DNA of 34,288 nucleotides from Acidobacteriota bacterium (GTDB lineage: Bacteria > Acidobacteriota > Blastocatellia > HR10 > J050), in assembly GCA_003696865.1 (NCBI GenBank), contig RFHM01000249.1, positions 1 through 34,288 of the forward strand. The letters are read 5' to 3'. Shown in pieces: positions 16,970 to 25,521 of this stretch. A program made the position numbers and the translations under genes. Numbering within the stretch: the stretch's first letter is position 1; every line of letters begins with the position of its first letter. The notes below the pieces were generated by a model, which searched no databases, was not told where the DNA came from, and worked only from the letters and a program-made list of their open reading frames with translations.

Positions 16970-18190
16970 ATGGCCAATGGAGCAAAAGGAAATGCAGAGA
17001 TGCCCTTACGAGGCCTGCGCGTCCTCGAGATGGGACAACTTCTCGCCGGTCCGTTCGCGGGCGTCATCCTGGCGGCATTTGGTGCCGAGGTCATCAAAAT
17101 CGAACCACCAAAGATCGGCGACCCGTTGCGCCGCTGGCGAGAGGTCTATAAGGGAACGGCACTATGGTGGTACATCCTGGGTCGAAATAAGAAATGCATC
17201 ACCTTGAATCTCCGTCATCCTCGTGGCCAGGAATTGGCTCGCCAACTGGCCAAGGATGTGGATATCGTCCTGGAGAACTTCAAGCCGGGAACGTTGGAGA
17301 AGTGGGGACTCGGCTATGAGGATTTGAGAAAGCTCAATCCTCGAGTGATCATGGTTCGCGTCTCGGGATGGGGACAGACCGGCCCCTACTCATCACGACC
17401 GGGCTATGCCAGCGTGGCCGAAGCCATGGGCGGATTTCGATATGTGACGGGATATCCCGATCGCCCGCCGGTCCGCCCCAATCTCAGCTTGGGGGACACG
17501 TTGGCCGGACTTCATGCTGCCTTGGGAGCCCTCATGGCCGTTTATCATCGGGACGTGAAGGGAACAGGACGGGGTCAAATGGTCGACGTGGCCATTTACG
17601 AAGCCGTGTTCAACATGATGGAGAGTCTCGTTCCGGCCTATGATAAGCTGGGATACGTCCGCGAGCGATTGGGATCCAAGCTCTCGGGGATTGTGCCATC
17701 CAATACGTACATCTGTAAGGATGGCAAGTACATCGTCATTGGCGGGAACGGCGATACCATCTTCAAGCGACTCATGACGGCTATAGGTCGAGAGGATCTG
17801 GCACAGGATCCTCGGCTGGAACACAACGACGGTCGCGTAGAACATGAAGAGATGATCGATCAGGCCATCGAGGCGTGGACCAAAGCCCACACTTACGATG
17901 AAGTTTTCCGTACCCTGGAGAGCGCCGGCGTCCCTTGCGGGCCCATTTATAGTGCCGCCGAGATTCTCAAGGATCCCCATTTCAACGCTCGCGGTTTGTT
18001 CGAGACGGTGGAGATTCTGGATGGGGAGAAGGTGAAAATTCCTGCCATCCTCCCCTTCTTGAGCGAAACGCCAGGTCGCACCGAGTGGGTTGGACCGCCA
18101 CTGGGTGCGCACAATGAGGAGATCTATTGTCGCCGTCTCGGACTCTCTCAACAGGAACTGGCTGCCCTCCAGGAAGAGGGGATCATCTGA
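16970..18190 (+). CDS. CoA-transferase family III (CaiB/BaiF/formyl-CoA-transferase type)
   Basis: Start 16970 is chosen because of GGGAGAGGG 9 bp upstream and because 406 residues is the normal family length; ATG 16946 would add eight residues. Motifs include LRVLEMGQLLAGPFAGVILA, AAFGAEVIKIEPP, GRNKKCITLNLRHP, VLENFKPGTLEKWGLGYEDL and the catalytic Asp176 in NLSLGDTLAGLHAALGALMA. The family moves CoA from a donor thioester to an organic acid through an aspartyl-CoA thioester intermediate. Together with the lyase directly downstream it probably supplies the CoA ester that is then cleaved. The extended frame upstream of 16946 overlaps the amidase and is not coding. Confidence 0.92.
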   Translation: MANGAKGNAEMPLRGLRVLEMGQLLAGPFAGVILAAFGAEVIKIEPPKIGDPLRRWREVYKGTALWWYILGRNKKCITLNLRHPRGQELARQLAKDVDIVLENFKPGTLEKWGLGYEDLRKLNPRVIMVRVSGWGQTGPYSSRPGYASVAEAMGGFRYVTGYPDRPPVRPNLSLGDTLAGLHAALGALMAVYHRDVKGTGRGQMVDVAIYEAVFNMMESLVPAYDKLGYVRERLGSKLSGIVPSNTYICKDGKYIVIGGNGDTIFKRLMTAIGREDLAQDPRLEHNDGRVEHEEMIDQAIEAWTKAHTYDEVFRTLESAGVPCGPIYSAAEILKDPHFNARGLFETVEILDGEKVKIPAILPFLSETPGRTEWVGPPLGAHNEEIYCRRLGLSQQELAALQEEGII

Positions 18191-18276
18191 GGAGTCCCAT
18201 TGAGGGTGATCGACCGATGGTCTCAACGATGCGGGACGAACGCTCCTGGAGGGAGAAAGATTGAGGAGGAAAACCG

Positions 18277-19164
18277 ATGCATTTACCAAAGGAGGTCCAG
18301 ATCGTTGATGTGGCACCGCGCGATGGACTGCAGAACATCGCCGGCGAGATCCCTACCGATCAGAAAATCGAACTGGTGAACGCCTTGGTCGCTGCCGGAT
18401 TATCGCGGATCGAGGTCACCTCATTCTCCCATCCCCGATGGGTTCCCCAGCTTCGAGATGCCGAACAGGTGTTGGCAGGGATCAACCGCTCGCCGGGAAC
18501 GCGCGTCATGGTACTGATCCCCAATCGGCGAGGGTATGATCGCGTTGGCCCCTGCCGGGATCTGATAGATGAGGTGGCCGTGGTCATCTCGGCGACGGAA
18601 TCGATGAATCAGAAAAACGTCAATCGACCCATCGCCGACTCCATGCGGCAATTCGCCGAGATCACCGAGGCGGCCAAAAGAGATGGTTTGTGGGTGCGAG
18701 GCTCTATCGGTGTGGCTTTCGTGTGTCCCTACGAAGGGAAGACGCCGGAAGATCAGACGCTTCGTCTGGCCGAGGAATTCTTCCAGATGGGCGTCGATGA
18801 AGTCATGTTCGCCGATACCATCGGGCGGGCCAATCCTCGACAGGTGTATGAACTGCTCGCGCGGGCGCGCGATCGATGGCCCGATCGCCCCCTGGCCGTT
18901 CATTTCCATGATACCACTCACTTGGCCCTGGCCAACGCCGTCGCCGCCCTGGAAGCGGGGGTCACCATCTTTGACGCCTCGGTCGGTGGACTGGGCGGCT
19001 GCCCCTTCACTCCCAAGGGCGCGGGGAATGTGGCCACCGAGAAGCTCGTCTATATGCTCCACGAGATGGGGATCGAGACGGGGATCGACGATCGCGTACT
19101 GGCGCAGACGGCCGCCTTGGCCCAACAATTGAAGCGCGCCGCGTCGGTTGAGGTGGTCGGTTAA
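18277..19164 (+). CDS. HMG-CoA-lyase-like carbon-carbon lyase
   Basis: The 295-residue TIM-barrel protein has all key residues of 3-hydroxy-3-methylglutaryl-CoA lyase: Arg15-Asp16 in APRDGLQN, Glu46 in IEVTSF, the metal-binding His209 and His211 in VHFHDTTH, Cys242 in GLGGCPFTPKGAGN and Asn251. True HMG-CoA lyases cleave HMG-CoA to acetoacetate and acetyl-CoA; related enzymes cleave other 3-hydroxy-3-methyl acyl-CoAs. The SHPRWVPQ and FTPKGAG variants differ slightly from the usual SFVSPKWVPQ and YAxGASG, so a different hydroxyacyl-CoA is possible. A ribosome-binding site GAGGAAAACCG precedes the ATG. It lies 86 bp after the CoA-transferase, suggesting consecutive steps: CoA activation then retro-Claisen cleavage. 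Confidence 0.88.
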   Translation: MHLPKEVQIVDVAPRDGLQNIAGEIPTDQKIELVNALVAAGLSRIEVTSFSHPRWVPQLRDAEQVLAGINRSPGTRVMVLIPNRRGYDRVGPCRDLIDEVAVVISATESMNQKNVNRPIADSMRQFAEITEAAKRDGLWVRGSIGVAFVCPYEGKTPEDQTLRLAEEFFQMGVDEVMFADTIGRANPRQVYELLARARDRWPDRPLAVHFHDTTHLALANAVAALEAGVTIFDASVGGLGGCPFTPKGAGNVATEKLVYMLHEMGIETGIDDRVLAQTAALAQQLKRAASVEVVG

Positions 19165-19251
19165 AGTAAAGTTGGAACGCATCGTCCATGGGATCCGCTC
19201 CTGGCGATGATCCTGTGGTCCTGAACGGTCATCAGGGAGGAGCGAACAGCG

Positions 19252-21306
19252 ATGGCATATCGGCTCGGTATCGATGTTGGAGGAACGTTCACCGATCTTC
19301 TCTTGCTCGATGTGCAGTCGGGGAAGACGTTCCTGGTGAAGACACCGTCCACGCCACAAGACCCCTCTGTGGGGATCATGGAGGGCATCGAACGGATATG
19401 TCAGGTGGCTGGGCTGTCGCCCGGTGAGATCGCGCAAGTCCTGCACGGAACCACGGTGGCCACCAACGCCGTTCTGGAAGGGAAGGGCGCGCGCGTGGGA
19501 TTATTGACCACGGAAGGGTATCGTTACATTTTGCATCTGGCGAGATCGTGGACGCCGGGGCCCTTGTTCGGGTGGATCATCATGAAGAAGCCCGAGCCAT
19601 TGGCGGCCATCGAAGACACCCGGGAAGTGGAAGAGCGGCTCTCGCCCACGGGAGAGGTCGTTCGTCCATTGAATGAAGAGAAGGTTCGGCGGGACATCAT
19701 CGATCTGCGAGATCGGGGCATCGAGTCGTTGACCGTCTCCTTGCTCCATTCTTATGCCAATCCCGTTCACGAGCGGCGCATCAAGGAACTGGCTGCCGAA
19801 CTCTGTCCCGATATTCCCATCTCGATTTCCTCTGAGATCCTGCCCGAGTTTCGAGAGTATGAGCGGACGTTGACCACGGTGATGAATGCTTACGTCAAAC
19901 CCAAAGTTCGTTCCTACTTTCTCAATTTCGAGCGGAAACTCAGAGAGGCGGGTATCAATTCGGTGGTCAATGTAGTGCGGTCCGACGGAGGGCTGATGAC
20001 CTTGCGGGCGGCACAAGATCGACCGGTGTATGGATTGCTGTCAGGGCCTGCTGGTGGGGTTGTGGCTGCTGCCTATGTGGGCAGGTTGGCTGGCCATCCA
20101 TCGGTTCTTTCGCTGGATATGGGGGGGACCTCGACCGATGTCGCTCTCACGCGCAATGGTCAATTGACCATCGCCCGAGAGACGAAGGTCGGATACTATC
20201 CGGTGAAGTCTCCATCGGTCGACGTTCAAACCATTGGTGCCGGCGGTGGGAGCATAGCTCACGTCCCCGAGGTCACCGGAGCCTTACGCGTTGGACCGCA
20301 GAGTGCCGGAGCCGATCCTGGGCCCGCTTGCTACGGTCGAGGCGGACAAGAAGCGACGGTGACCGATGCCAATCTGGTGTTGGGACATTTGCCCCCTCAA
20401 CTGGTCGGAGGCGAGATGAGCTTGGATGTCGATGCGGCTCATCGCGCCGTCGAGCGCATTGGGCGCCGCCTGGGACTCGATGTCCATCAAGCCGCTCAAG
20501 GTATTCTCGACATCGTTAACGAGAATATGTTTGGTGCTCTTCGATTGGTCTCGGTCGAGCGGGGCATCGATCCCAGGGAATTCGCGCTGGTCGCTTTTGG
20601 AGGGGCTGGCCCCATGCATGCCAATGCTCTCGGCAGGCTGATCGGTTCTTGGCCGGTGATCATTCCTCCCGACCCTGGCGTGCTCTCGGCGTTGGGATTT
20701 CTCATCTCCGAGTTCAAGAACGAGTTTGCGCAAACGTTCATTCGCGTCATGGATGATCGGCTGACTCTGGACGAGGTGCTCTCCACCATGGATCGCCTGG
20801 GCGAGGAAGCCCGGCAGTGGTTGATCGAGGAGGGGATTCCCCCTCAGGACCAGGACATCCGATTCAATATCGATGTGCGCTATTACCGTCAGGGGTATGA
20901 GATCCCGTTGGATGTGACTCACGACCAGCTTCGGCGGGAAGGGCTCGCCTCGCTCAAACGGCGTTTCGATGAGATTCACCATCAGTTGTATGGCTTCATT
21001 CCGGCAACGCCCATGGAACTGGTCAATATTCGCGCTATCGGCGTCGGTCGCATCAAACACTTCGAGCTCCACAAACACGAACCAGCCCCCGGTGAGGCCG
21101 CTGAGGCGATCATCGATCAGCATCGGATCTACTTCGATGGGGAGTTCATTCCCACGCCGATTTACGACCGATCGCGCTTGGGCGTGGGGCACCAACTCAC
21201 CGGTCCGGCCATCATTACTCAGTACGATACCACGACGGTGGTGCTCCCCGGATATCAGTGTACGGTGGACGAATACTTGAACTTGCTCATTCGACCGCAG
21301 ACTTGA
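19252..21306 (+). CDS. hyuA: Hydantoinase/oxoprolinase A-type subunit (HyuA family), copy 2
   Basis: A 684-residue paralogue of the upstream HyuA, starting behind AGGGAGGAGCG. The same ATPase signatures are present: LGIDVGGTFTDLLLLD, LHGTTVATNAVLEGKGA, EFREYERTLTTVMNAY, LSGPAGGVVAAAYVG, SLDMGGTSTDVAL, GAGGGSIAHVPE and VAFGGAGPMH. By eye the first 200 residues are about 60% identical to copy 1, with the substitutions spread evenly, so this is a divergent functional duplicate and not recent tandem duplication. The variable segment after GPLFGWIIMKKPEPL (copy 1: GPLAGWIIMIKPEPL) and the C-terminal region may set substrate choice. It forms a unit with hyuB2, 150 bp downstream. Confidence 0.92.
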   Translation: MAYRLGIDVGGTFTDLLLLDVQSGKTFLVKTPSTPQDPSVGIMEGIERICQVAGLSPGEIAQVLHGTTVATNAVLEGKGARVGLLTTEGYRYILHLARSWTPGPLFGWIIMKKPEPLAAIEDTREVEERLSPTGEVVRPLNEEKVRRDIIDLRDRGIESLTVSLLHSYANPVHERRIKELAAELCPDIPISISSEILPEFREYERTLTTVMNAYVKPKVRSYFLNFERKLREAGINSVVNVVRSDGGLMTLRAAQDRPVYGLLSGPAGGVVAAAYVGRLAGHPSVLSLDMGGTSTDVALTRNGQLTIARETKVGYYPVKSPSVDVQTIGAGGGSIAHVPEVTGALRVGPQSAGADPGPACYGRGGQEATVTDANLVLGHLPPQLVGGEMSLDVDAAHRAVERIGRRLGLDVHQAAQGILDIVNENMFGALRLVSVERGIDPREFALVAFGGAGPMHANALGRLIGSWPVIIPPDPGVLSALGFLISEFKNEFAQTFIRVMDDRLTLDEVLSTMDRLGEEARQWLIEEGIPPQDQDIRFNIDVRYYRQGYEIPLDVTHDQLRREGLASLKRRFDEIHHQLYGFIPATPMELVNIRAIGVGRIKHFELHKHEPAPGEAAEAIIDQHRIYFDGEFIPTPIYDRSRLGVGHQLTGPAIITQYDTTTVVLPGYQCTVDEYLNLLIRPQT

Positions 21307-21456
21307 GAGAGTGCGCCTGGTTCGAGATCGTGGGGTTGATTGCGGAGAATGAACGAGGCGCCATGGACGTCGACGACGAGCCGACGGTCGGTCAGAAGGC
21401 GAGGGCGTCCGGAACGCCATGCCATTCATTGACCACTTCTCAGGGAGGATATAGGG

Positions 21457-23253
21457 ATGACTCAACGGACAGCGGTGAGCATTGATCCCATCACCTTGGA
21501 TATCATCGAGAGTGCGCTCAAGAACGCGCGCTTCGAAATGGATGCCGTCCTCTATCGAACGGCGATGTCGCCGAGCGTTCGTGAGCAGCACGATGAATTT
21601 CCCATGATCACCGATCCTGATGGCCGGATGGTCGTCGGTCAGTTCGGATCATACATTCCCGAACTGTTGAAAGACTTCGGTCCCATCGAAGAGGGGGACG
21701 TCATTCTGATGAGTGATCCCTATGAATGTGCGGGCTCCATCTCTCATTTGAACGACTGGATGGTCATTTATCCGATCTTTTATGATGGCCAGCGGGTCGG
21801 TTTCTCATCACTGTTCGGGCACATGATGGATGTCGGTGGGCCGGTGCCGGGCAGTCAGCCTCAGCATGCGACGACCATTTTTGGTGAAGGGTTGCGCATT
21901 CCGCCGGTGAAGTTGTTCGAACGGGGGAAGCTGAACGAATCGCTGCTCAAGCTCATTCTCCACAATGTGCGCACGCCGGAGATGAATCGGAGCGACCTCA
22001 TGGGCATCATTGCCGGTTGTCGCGTGGCCGCCCGGCGGGTGCAAGAGCTTTGTGATCGATTCGGAAAAGAGACGTATCTGGCCGCCTGCCAGGAGCTGTT
22101 GGATCGTACCCGTCGGGCCATGGCCAAGCTCATCCGACGCTATATCAAGGAAAAGAAGAAGACGTTCATCGATTGGGTGGATGAGGATGGGTTGGGGAAT
22201 GGACCGTTCAAGATGCAGCTCACCGTCTGGCGGGAAGGAGAGAAGGCCTATTTCGATTTCACCGGCACGTCGCGACAGGCTCCGGGCCCGATCAATTTTC
22301 ATATCAACGAGGGATTGATGAAGATGTTCTGTGGGGTCTATTTGATCATGAACACGGATCCTCAGATTCTGTTCAATGATGGATTCTACGATCTGTTCGA
22401 AGTCATCCTCCCCAAGGGGACGATCATGAATCCGGAGTTTCCGGCGGCGGTGGGGAATCGACTCAATACGCACACGCGGATGTTTGATGTGCTGAGTGGA
22501 GCGCTGGGCCTTCACGATCGGCAACTGGGCATGGCCGCTGGCTATGGGACGAGTCCCTACTTCGTGTACAGCGGTCGAGATCGTCGGGGGAACTACTTCC
22601 AGTTGGTCGAACTCCTGTTTGGCGGCATTCCAGGACGCCCTCACGATGACGGGTTGGATGGACACTCGTGGTGGCCGCTGTTCACGGCCAACGCCACCGA
22701 GTATCTGGAGAGCTACTACCCGGTTCGCATCGAACAGTATTACCCGCGACGAGACACCGGTGGGCCGGGGCGCCATCGAGGGGGAACGGGGATATTGAAG
22801 AAGTATACCTTCCTCGAACCGGGCGAGGTGTCCATCAATGATGATCGCCACATCACCCATCCTTGGGGTATTTGGGGAGGGCGACACGGGGGACGCTCTT
22901 ACAAGAAGCTCATCAAGAGAGACGGAACGGAGATCGAACTCCCGGCGCAAAAAGACTTCATTCGCGTCGAGCCGGGCGACCAGTTACTGTTCTGTACGGC
23001 CGGTGCGGGAGGATGGGGTGATCCGTTAGAACGCGCTCCTCATCGCGTGTGGTTGGATGTCATTCGCGGATTGGTCTCCATCGAACAGGCGCGGGACGGG
23101 TATGGAGTGGTGATCGACGAGCGAACGATGGAACTCGATGAACGGGCGACCGAGGAACTCCGCGCCAAAATGCGAGAGAAACGGGGCCCGCTACCAGATT
23201 TCGACTTCGGCCCTCGACCGGAGGTGATTCCACCGTCCGAATGGCAAGGATAA
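21457..23253 (+). CDS. hyuB: Hydantoinase/oxoprolinase B-type subunit (HyuB family), copy 2
   Basis: A 598-residue paralogue of the first HyuB, starting behind CAGGGAGGATATAGGG. It shows the same ordered motifs: MSPSVREQHDEFPMI, DGRMVVGQFGSYIPEL, LMSDPYECAGSISHLNDW, LFGHMMDVGGPVPGSQP, GEGLRIPPVKLF, RTPEMNRSDLMGIIAGCR and TAGAGGWGDPLERAPH. It lacks the Gly/Ala-rich tail of copy 1. It is the last gene of the receptor/hyu block; a stem-loop and a 317-bp spacer follow. Both B subunits keep the conserved motifs, so both complexes are probably active, perhaps on two related substrates or two steps of one pathway. Confidence 0.92.
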   Translation: MTQRTAVSIDPITLDIIESALKNARFEMDAVLYRTAMSPSVREQHDEFPMITDPDGRMVVGQFGSYIPELLKDFGPIEEGDVILMSDPYECAGSISHLNDWMVIYPIFYDGQRVGFSSLFGHMMDVGGPVPGSQPQHATTIFGEGLRIPPVKLFERGKLNESLLKLILHNVRTPEMNRSDLMGIIAGCRVAARRVQELCDRFGKETYLAACQELLDRTRRAMAKLIRRYIKEKKKTFIDWVDEDGLGNGPFKMQLTVWREGEKAYFDFTGTSRQAPGPINFHINEGLMKMFCGVYLIMNTDPQILFNDGFYDLFEVILPKGTIMNPEFPAAVGNRLNTHTRMFDVLSGALGLHDRQLGMAAGYGTSPYFVYSGRDRRGNYFQLVELLFGGIPGRPHDDGLDGHSWWPLFTANATEYLESYYPVRIEQYYPRRDTGGPGRHRGGTGILKKYTFLEPGEVSINDDRHITHPWGIWGGRHGGRSYKKLIKRDGTEIELPAQKDFIRVEPGDQLLFCTAGAGGWGDPLERAPHRVWLDVIRGLVSIEQARDGYGVVIDERTMELDERATEELRAKMREKRGPLPDFDFGPRPEVIPPSEWQG

Positions 23254-23570
23254 GGGAACTTCTGGTCATCGGAGCGGCGGCGAGAGCCCGGTTGATCCCT
23301 TCGGCGAGCACATGCTATGGTAAGAATCGGCGTGAGTCACAGCCGAGGCAGGTGGATCGCATCGAGCGGAGGTGGCGATTTTTCGTTCCCGATTTTGGGG
23401 AGAGGAGTAGTGAAACGCGAGATGGGTAGAGCGATATTCAAAGGTCTGGGGCGGTGAGGATGTGGCTCGTCCACATCCGGAGCGGCCTGAATGAGAGTTC
23501 CCCTCCATCCCCCTCGCAGGCAGCGCCGCCCCAGGCATGCGGATGTGCTCGGGATCAATAGCGAGAGCGA
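23254..23570. other. Intergenic spacer after hyuB2
   Basis: The 317-bp region between hyuB2 and the nitrilase gene contains no convincing gene. Its clearest structure is the hairpin at 23458-23478. Short ORFs here lack ribosome-binding sites and recognisable protein character. No strong promoter for the nitrilase gene was picked out. Confidence 0.5.
23458..23478 (+). terminator. Hairpin downstream of the hyu operon, possible terminator
   Basis: GGATGTGG (23458-23465) and CCACATCC (23471-23478) form a perfect 8-bp stem with a 5-nt CTCGT loop. It lies about 200 bp after hyuB2 and before the nitrilase gene. No T-run follows on the plus strand, so Rho-independent termination is uncertain; an mRNA 3'-end or processing role is also possible. 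Confidence 0.35.
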
Positions 23571-24440
23571 ATGAAGCTCAAAGTAGCATTGGTTCAGATT
23601 TGTTCAACGGAGGATGTCCGGCGAAACTGCGCACGAGCGCTAGAGTGGATTGAGGCGGCGGCGCAACGTGGCGCGCGCTGGGTTTTGTTCCCCGAGAATA
23701 CGTGCTACATTCGTGGAGAGAATGATCCGGTGAGCTGGAGCGAGCCGCTGGATGGGCCGATTGTCGAGTCGTTCTGCCGGGCGGCGCAGAGATGGGGTAT
23801 CTACGTGTTGCTGGGGAGCATGCCCGAGCCGATTCCTGGTTCGACGAAGGTGTACAACACGTCTCTCCTCATCGGGCCGGAAGGGGACATCCTGGCTGCT
23901 TACCGCAAGCTCCATCTGTTCGATGCCGTCCTGCCCGATGGTCGGGTTCTGAGCGAATCGCGATTCGTGGAGAAGGGCGACGATCTCGCGCTGGCCCATG
24001 TTGATGGAGTGACCGTTGGATTGAGCATATGCTACGACCTTCGCTTTCCCGAACTCTATCGAGCGTTGACGGTTGCTGGGGCAGAGGTGTTGACGGTTCC
24101 CTCGGCATTCACCGTACCCACGGGACAGGCTCACTGGGAGATCCTCCTTCGTTCTCGGGCAATTGAAAATCAGGCCTTTGTGCTGGCTCCGGCGCAAACG
24201 GGGCAACATACGTCGTCGCGTCGCAGCTATGGGCACAGCATGATCATAGACCCCTGGGGGAGAGTGATCGCGGCGGTCGGACAGGAGGAGACAGTGGTGG
24301 AAGCAGAACTGGAGATGGATCAGGTTCGGCAAATTCGCCGGCGCATGCCCTGTTTGCGTCATCGCCGCTTCGATATTGTTGGACCGAACGAAGGGCATCC
24401 AGACGCGGCTCGCGGCGGGGAAAGAGGGGGACATGTTTGA
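23571..24440 (+). CDS. Carbon-nitrogen hydrolase (nitrilase superfamily, Nit1/Nit2-like amidase)
   Basis: The 289-residue protein has the nitrilase triad: Glu42 (WVLFPENTCYIRG), Lys113 (YRKLHLFDAVLPDG) and Cys154 (GLSICYDLRFPELYR). The YRKLHLFD and CYDLRFPELYR forms are those of the Nit branch, which includes deaminated-glutathione amidase and omega-amidase, rather than true nitrilases. It would hydrolyse a small omega-amide to an acid and ammonia in the cytosol. The C-terminus continues past the normal end with a Gly/Arg-rich tail. It is separated from hyuB2 by 317 bp and from the HIT gene by 67 bp. The Nit-HIT neighbourhood recalls the NitFhit association in animals, but that may be coincidence. 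Confidence 0.88.
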   Translation: MKLKVALVQICSTEDVRRNCARALEWIEAAAQRGARWVLFPENTCYIRGENDPVSWSEPLDGPIVESFCRAAQRWGIYVLLGSMPEPIPGSTKVYNTSLLIGPEGDILAAYRKLHLFDAVLPDGRVLSESRFVEKGDDLALAHVDGVTVGLSICYDLRFPELYRALTVAGAEVLTVPSAFTVPTGQAHWEILLRSRAIENQAFVLAPAQTGQHTSSRRSYGHSMIIDPWGRVIAAVGQEETVVEAELEMDQVRQIRRRMPCLRHRRFDIVGPNEGHPDAARGGERGGHV

Positions 24441-24507
24441 GCGAGTTCGGGATGCGAGCAATCTGCGTGGGGAAGAATGAAACTCGCGTCCGATAACAGA
24501 TAAAATT

Positions 24508-24972
24508 ATGCCCGCACACAACCCGAACGAACCTTGCAGATTCTGTCTCATCGCCCACGGCCAAGACCTCAGTCACACTGTTTTTGAGGACCAGTACTCC
24601 CTGGCCTTCCTCGATTACCGCCCACTATTTCCAGGCCACACCCTCCTGATTCCCAAGCAACACTACGAAACGTTACTCGATGTCCCTTCGGCGCTGATTG
24701 AACCTCTCTTCACCAATGTACAATTGATTGCCAGAGCTTTGGAAGTGGGCCTCGGTGCTCAAGGCTCATTCATCGCCATCAACAACCGCGTGAGCCAAAG
24801 CGTCCCTCACCTTCATATCCACATTGTCCCACGGCGACGAAAGGATGGCCTGAAAGGTTTCTTCTGGCCTCGTCAGCGTTATAAGGATGAAAGAGAGATG
24901 GTCGAGGTTCGGGAGAAGCTCCGACGAGCCATTCGGTCATTGAAACGCCACCGGACGCCACACCACGGGTGA
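24508..24972 (+). CDS. HIT-family nucleotide-binding protein
   Basis: A 154-residue histidine-triad protein. The signature HxHxHxx is SVPHLHIHIVPR (about 107-118), and the family's N-terminal features FLDYRPLFPGHTLLIPKQHY and the CRFC dipair near residues 10-13 are present; the latter is a possible zinc ligand pair. HIT proteins hydrolyse or transfer nucleotide phosphoramidates and dinucleoside polyphosphates. The C-terminal part is basic (REKLRRAIRSLKRHR). No Shine-Dalgarno is visible before the ATG; the upstream bases are AT-rich (GATAACAGATAAAATT). Codon use looks less GC-biased than in the neighbouring catabolic genes. Confidence 0.9.
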   Translation: MPAHNPNEPCRFCLIAHGQDLSHTVFEDQYSLAFLDYRPLFPGHTLLIPKQHYETLLDVPSALIEPLFTNVQLIARALEVGLGAQGSFIAINNRVSQSVPHLHIHIVPRRRKDGLKGFFWPRQRYKDEREMVEVREKLRRAIRSLKRHRTPHHG

Positions 24973-24994
24973 ATCCGCGGCAAAAATCAAAATT

Positions 24995-25034
24995 AATAAT
25001 TGCTATTGATTTTTCTCAGCCGTTCGGCTATACT
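24995..25034 (+). promoter_or_regulatory. Fur/PerR-gene promoter with overlapping repressor box; leaderless start
   Basis: A promoter with -35 TTGATT (25006-25011), 17-bp spacer and -10 TATACT (25029-25034) lies just before the gene start at 25046, so transcription would begin only about 4-5 nt upstream of the ATG. The -35 overlaps AATAATTGCTATTGATT (24995-25011), whose complement matches 15 of 17 bases in front of dps. A larger inverted repeat AAAAATCAA/TTGATTTTT spans 24982-25014. This suggests autorepression. Confidence 0.6.
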
Positions 25035-25045
25035 TATCGCTCCTT

Positions 25046-25498
25046 ATGGCCAAGACGTCGACATCACTCCGCAGAAGCGACGAGGGAAGGGAAGCGCTGA
25101 GGGAGAGACTCCAGGCTAAGGGGTATCACCTCACCCGCCAACGCATGGCCGTTTACGAAGCGTTGAGTCGTATCCCGCATCATCCCACGGCGGAAGAAGT
25201 CTTTTTAGCGGTAAAAAAGCGACTTCCTCGCATTAGTCTGGCGACGGTGTACAAGAATCTCGAAGCGCTGGTTCAATGTGGAGCGGCGGCGAAGCTCACA
25301 TACGGGGGAGATTCGGCACGTTACGACATTCGAACCGATCATCACGACCACGTTCGTTGTTTGAGATGTGGCAAGATTTGGGATATTGAACCTCGCGCGG
25401 GCTCGTCACGAGTCACGCCGATGGAGCTTCCCAAGGGGTTTCAGGTGCTCGAATGTCGTGTGGAATTCGTCGGTTACTGCCGATCGTGCCGGAGGTAG
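25046..25498 (+). CDS. perR: Fur-family metalloregulator, PerR-type
   Basis: A 150-residue Fur-superfamily repressor. The winged helix includes TRQRMAVYEAL and the recognition helix ISLATVYKNLEAL. The structural zinc site is Cys105, Cys108, Cys145, Cys148 (CLRCG and CRSC). The regulatory metal site can be matched to Bacillus PerR: His46 (HHPTAEE), Asp94 (RYD), His100, His102 and Asp113 (KIWDIE). The two Asp positions are normally Glu in Fur, so peroxide sensing through Fe-dependent His oxidation is likely. The gene shares an upstream motif with dps directly downstream, the classical PerR target pairing. No Shine-Dalgarno precedes the ATG, consistent with leaderless translation. A Fur role is the main alternative. 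Confidence 0.88.
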   Translation: MAKTSTSLRRSDEGREALRERLQAKGYHLTRQRMAVYEALSRIPHHPTAEEVFLAVKKRLPRISLATVYKNLEALVQCGAAAKLTYGGDSARYDIRTDHHDHVRCLRCGKIWDIEPRAGSSRVTPMELPKGFQVLECRVEFVGYCRSCRR

Positions 25499-25521
25499 CC
25501 GAGGGTGTTTTTTTCGCCAAG

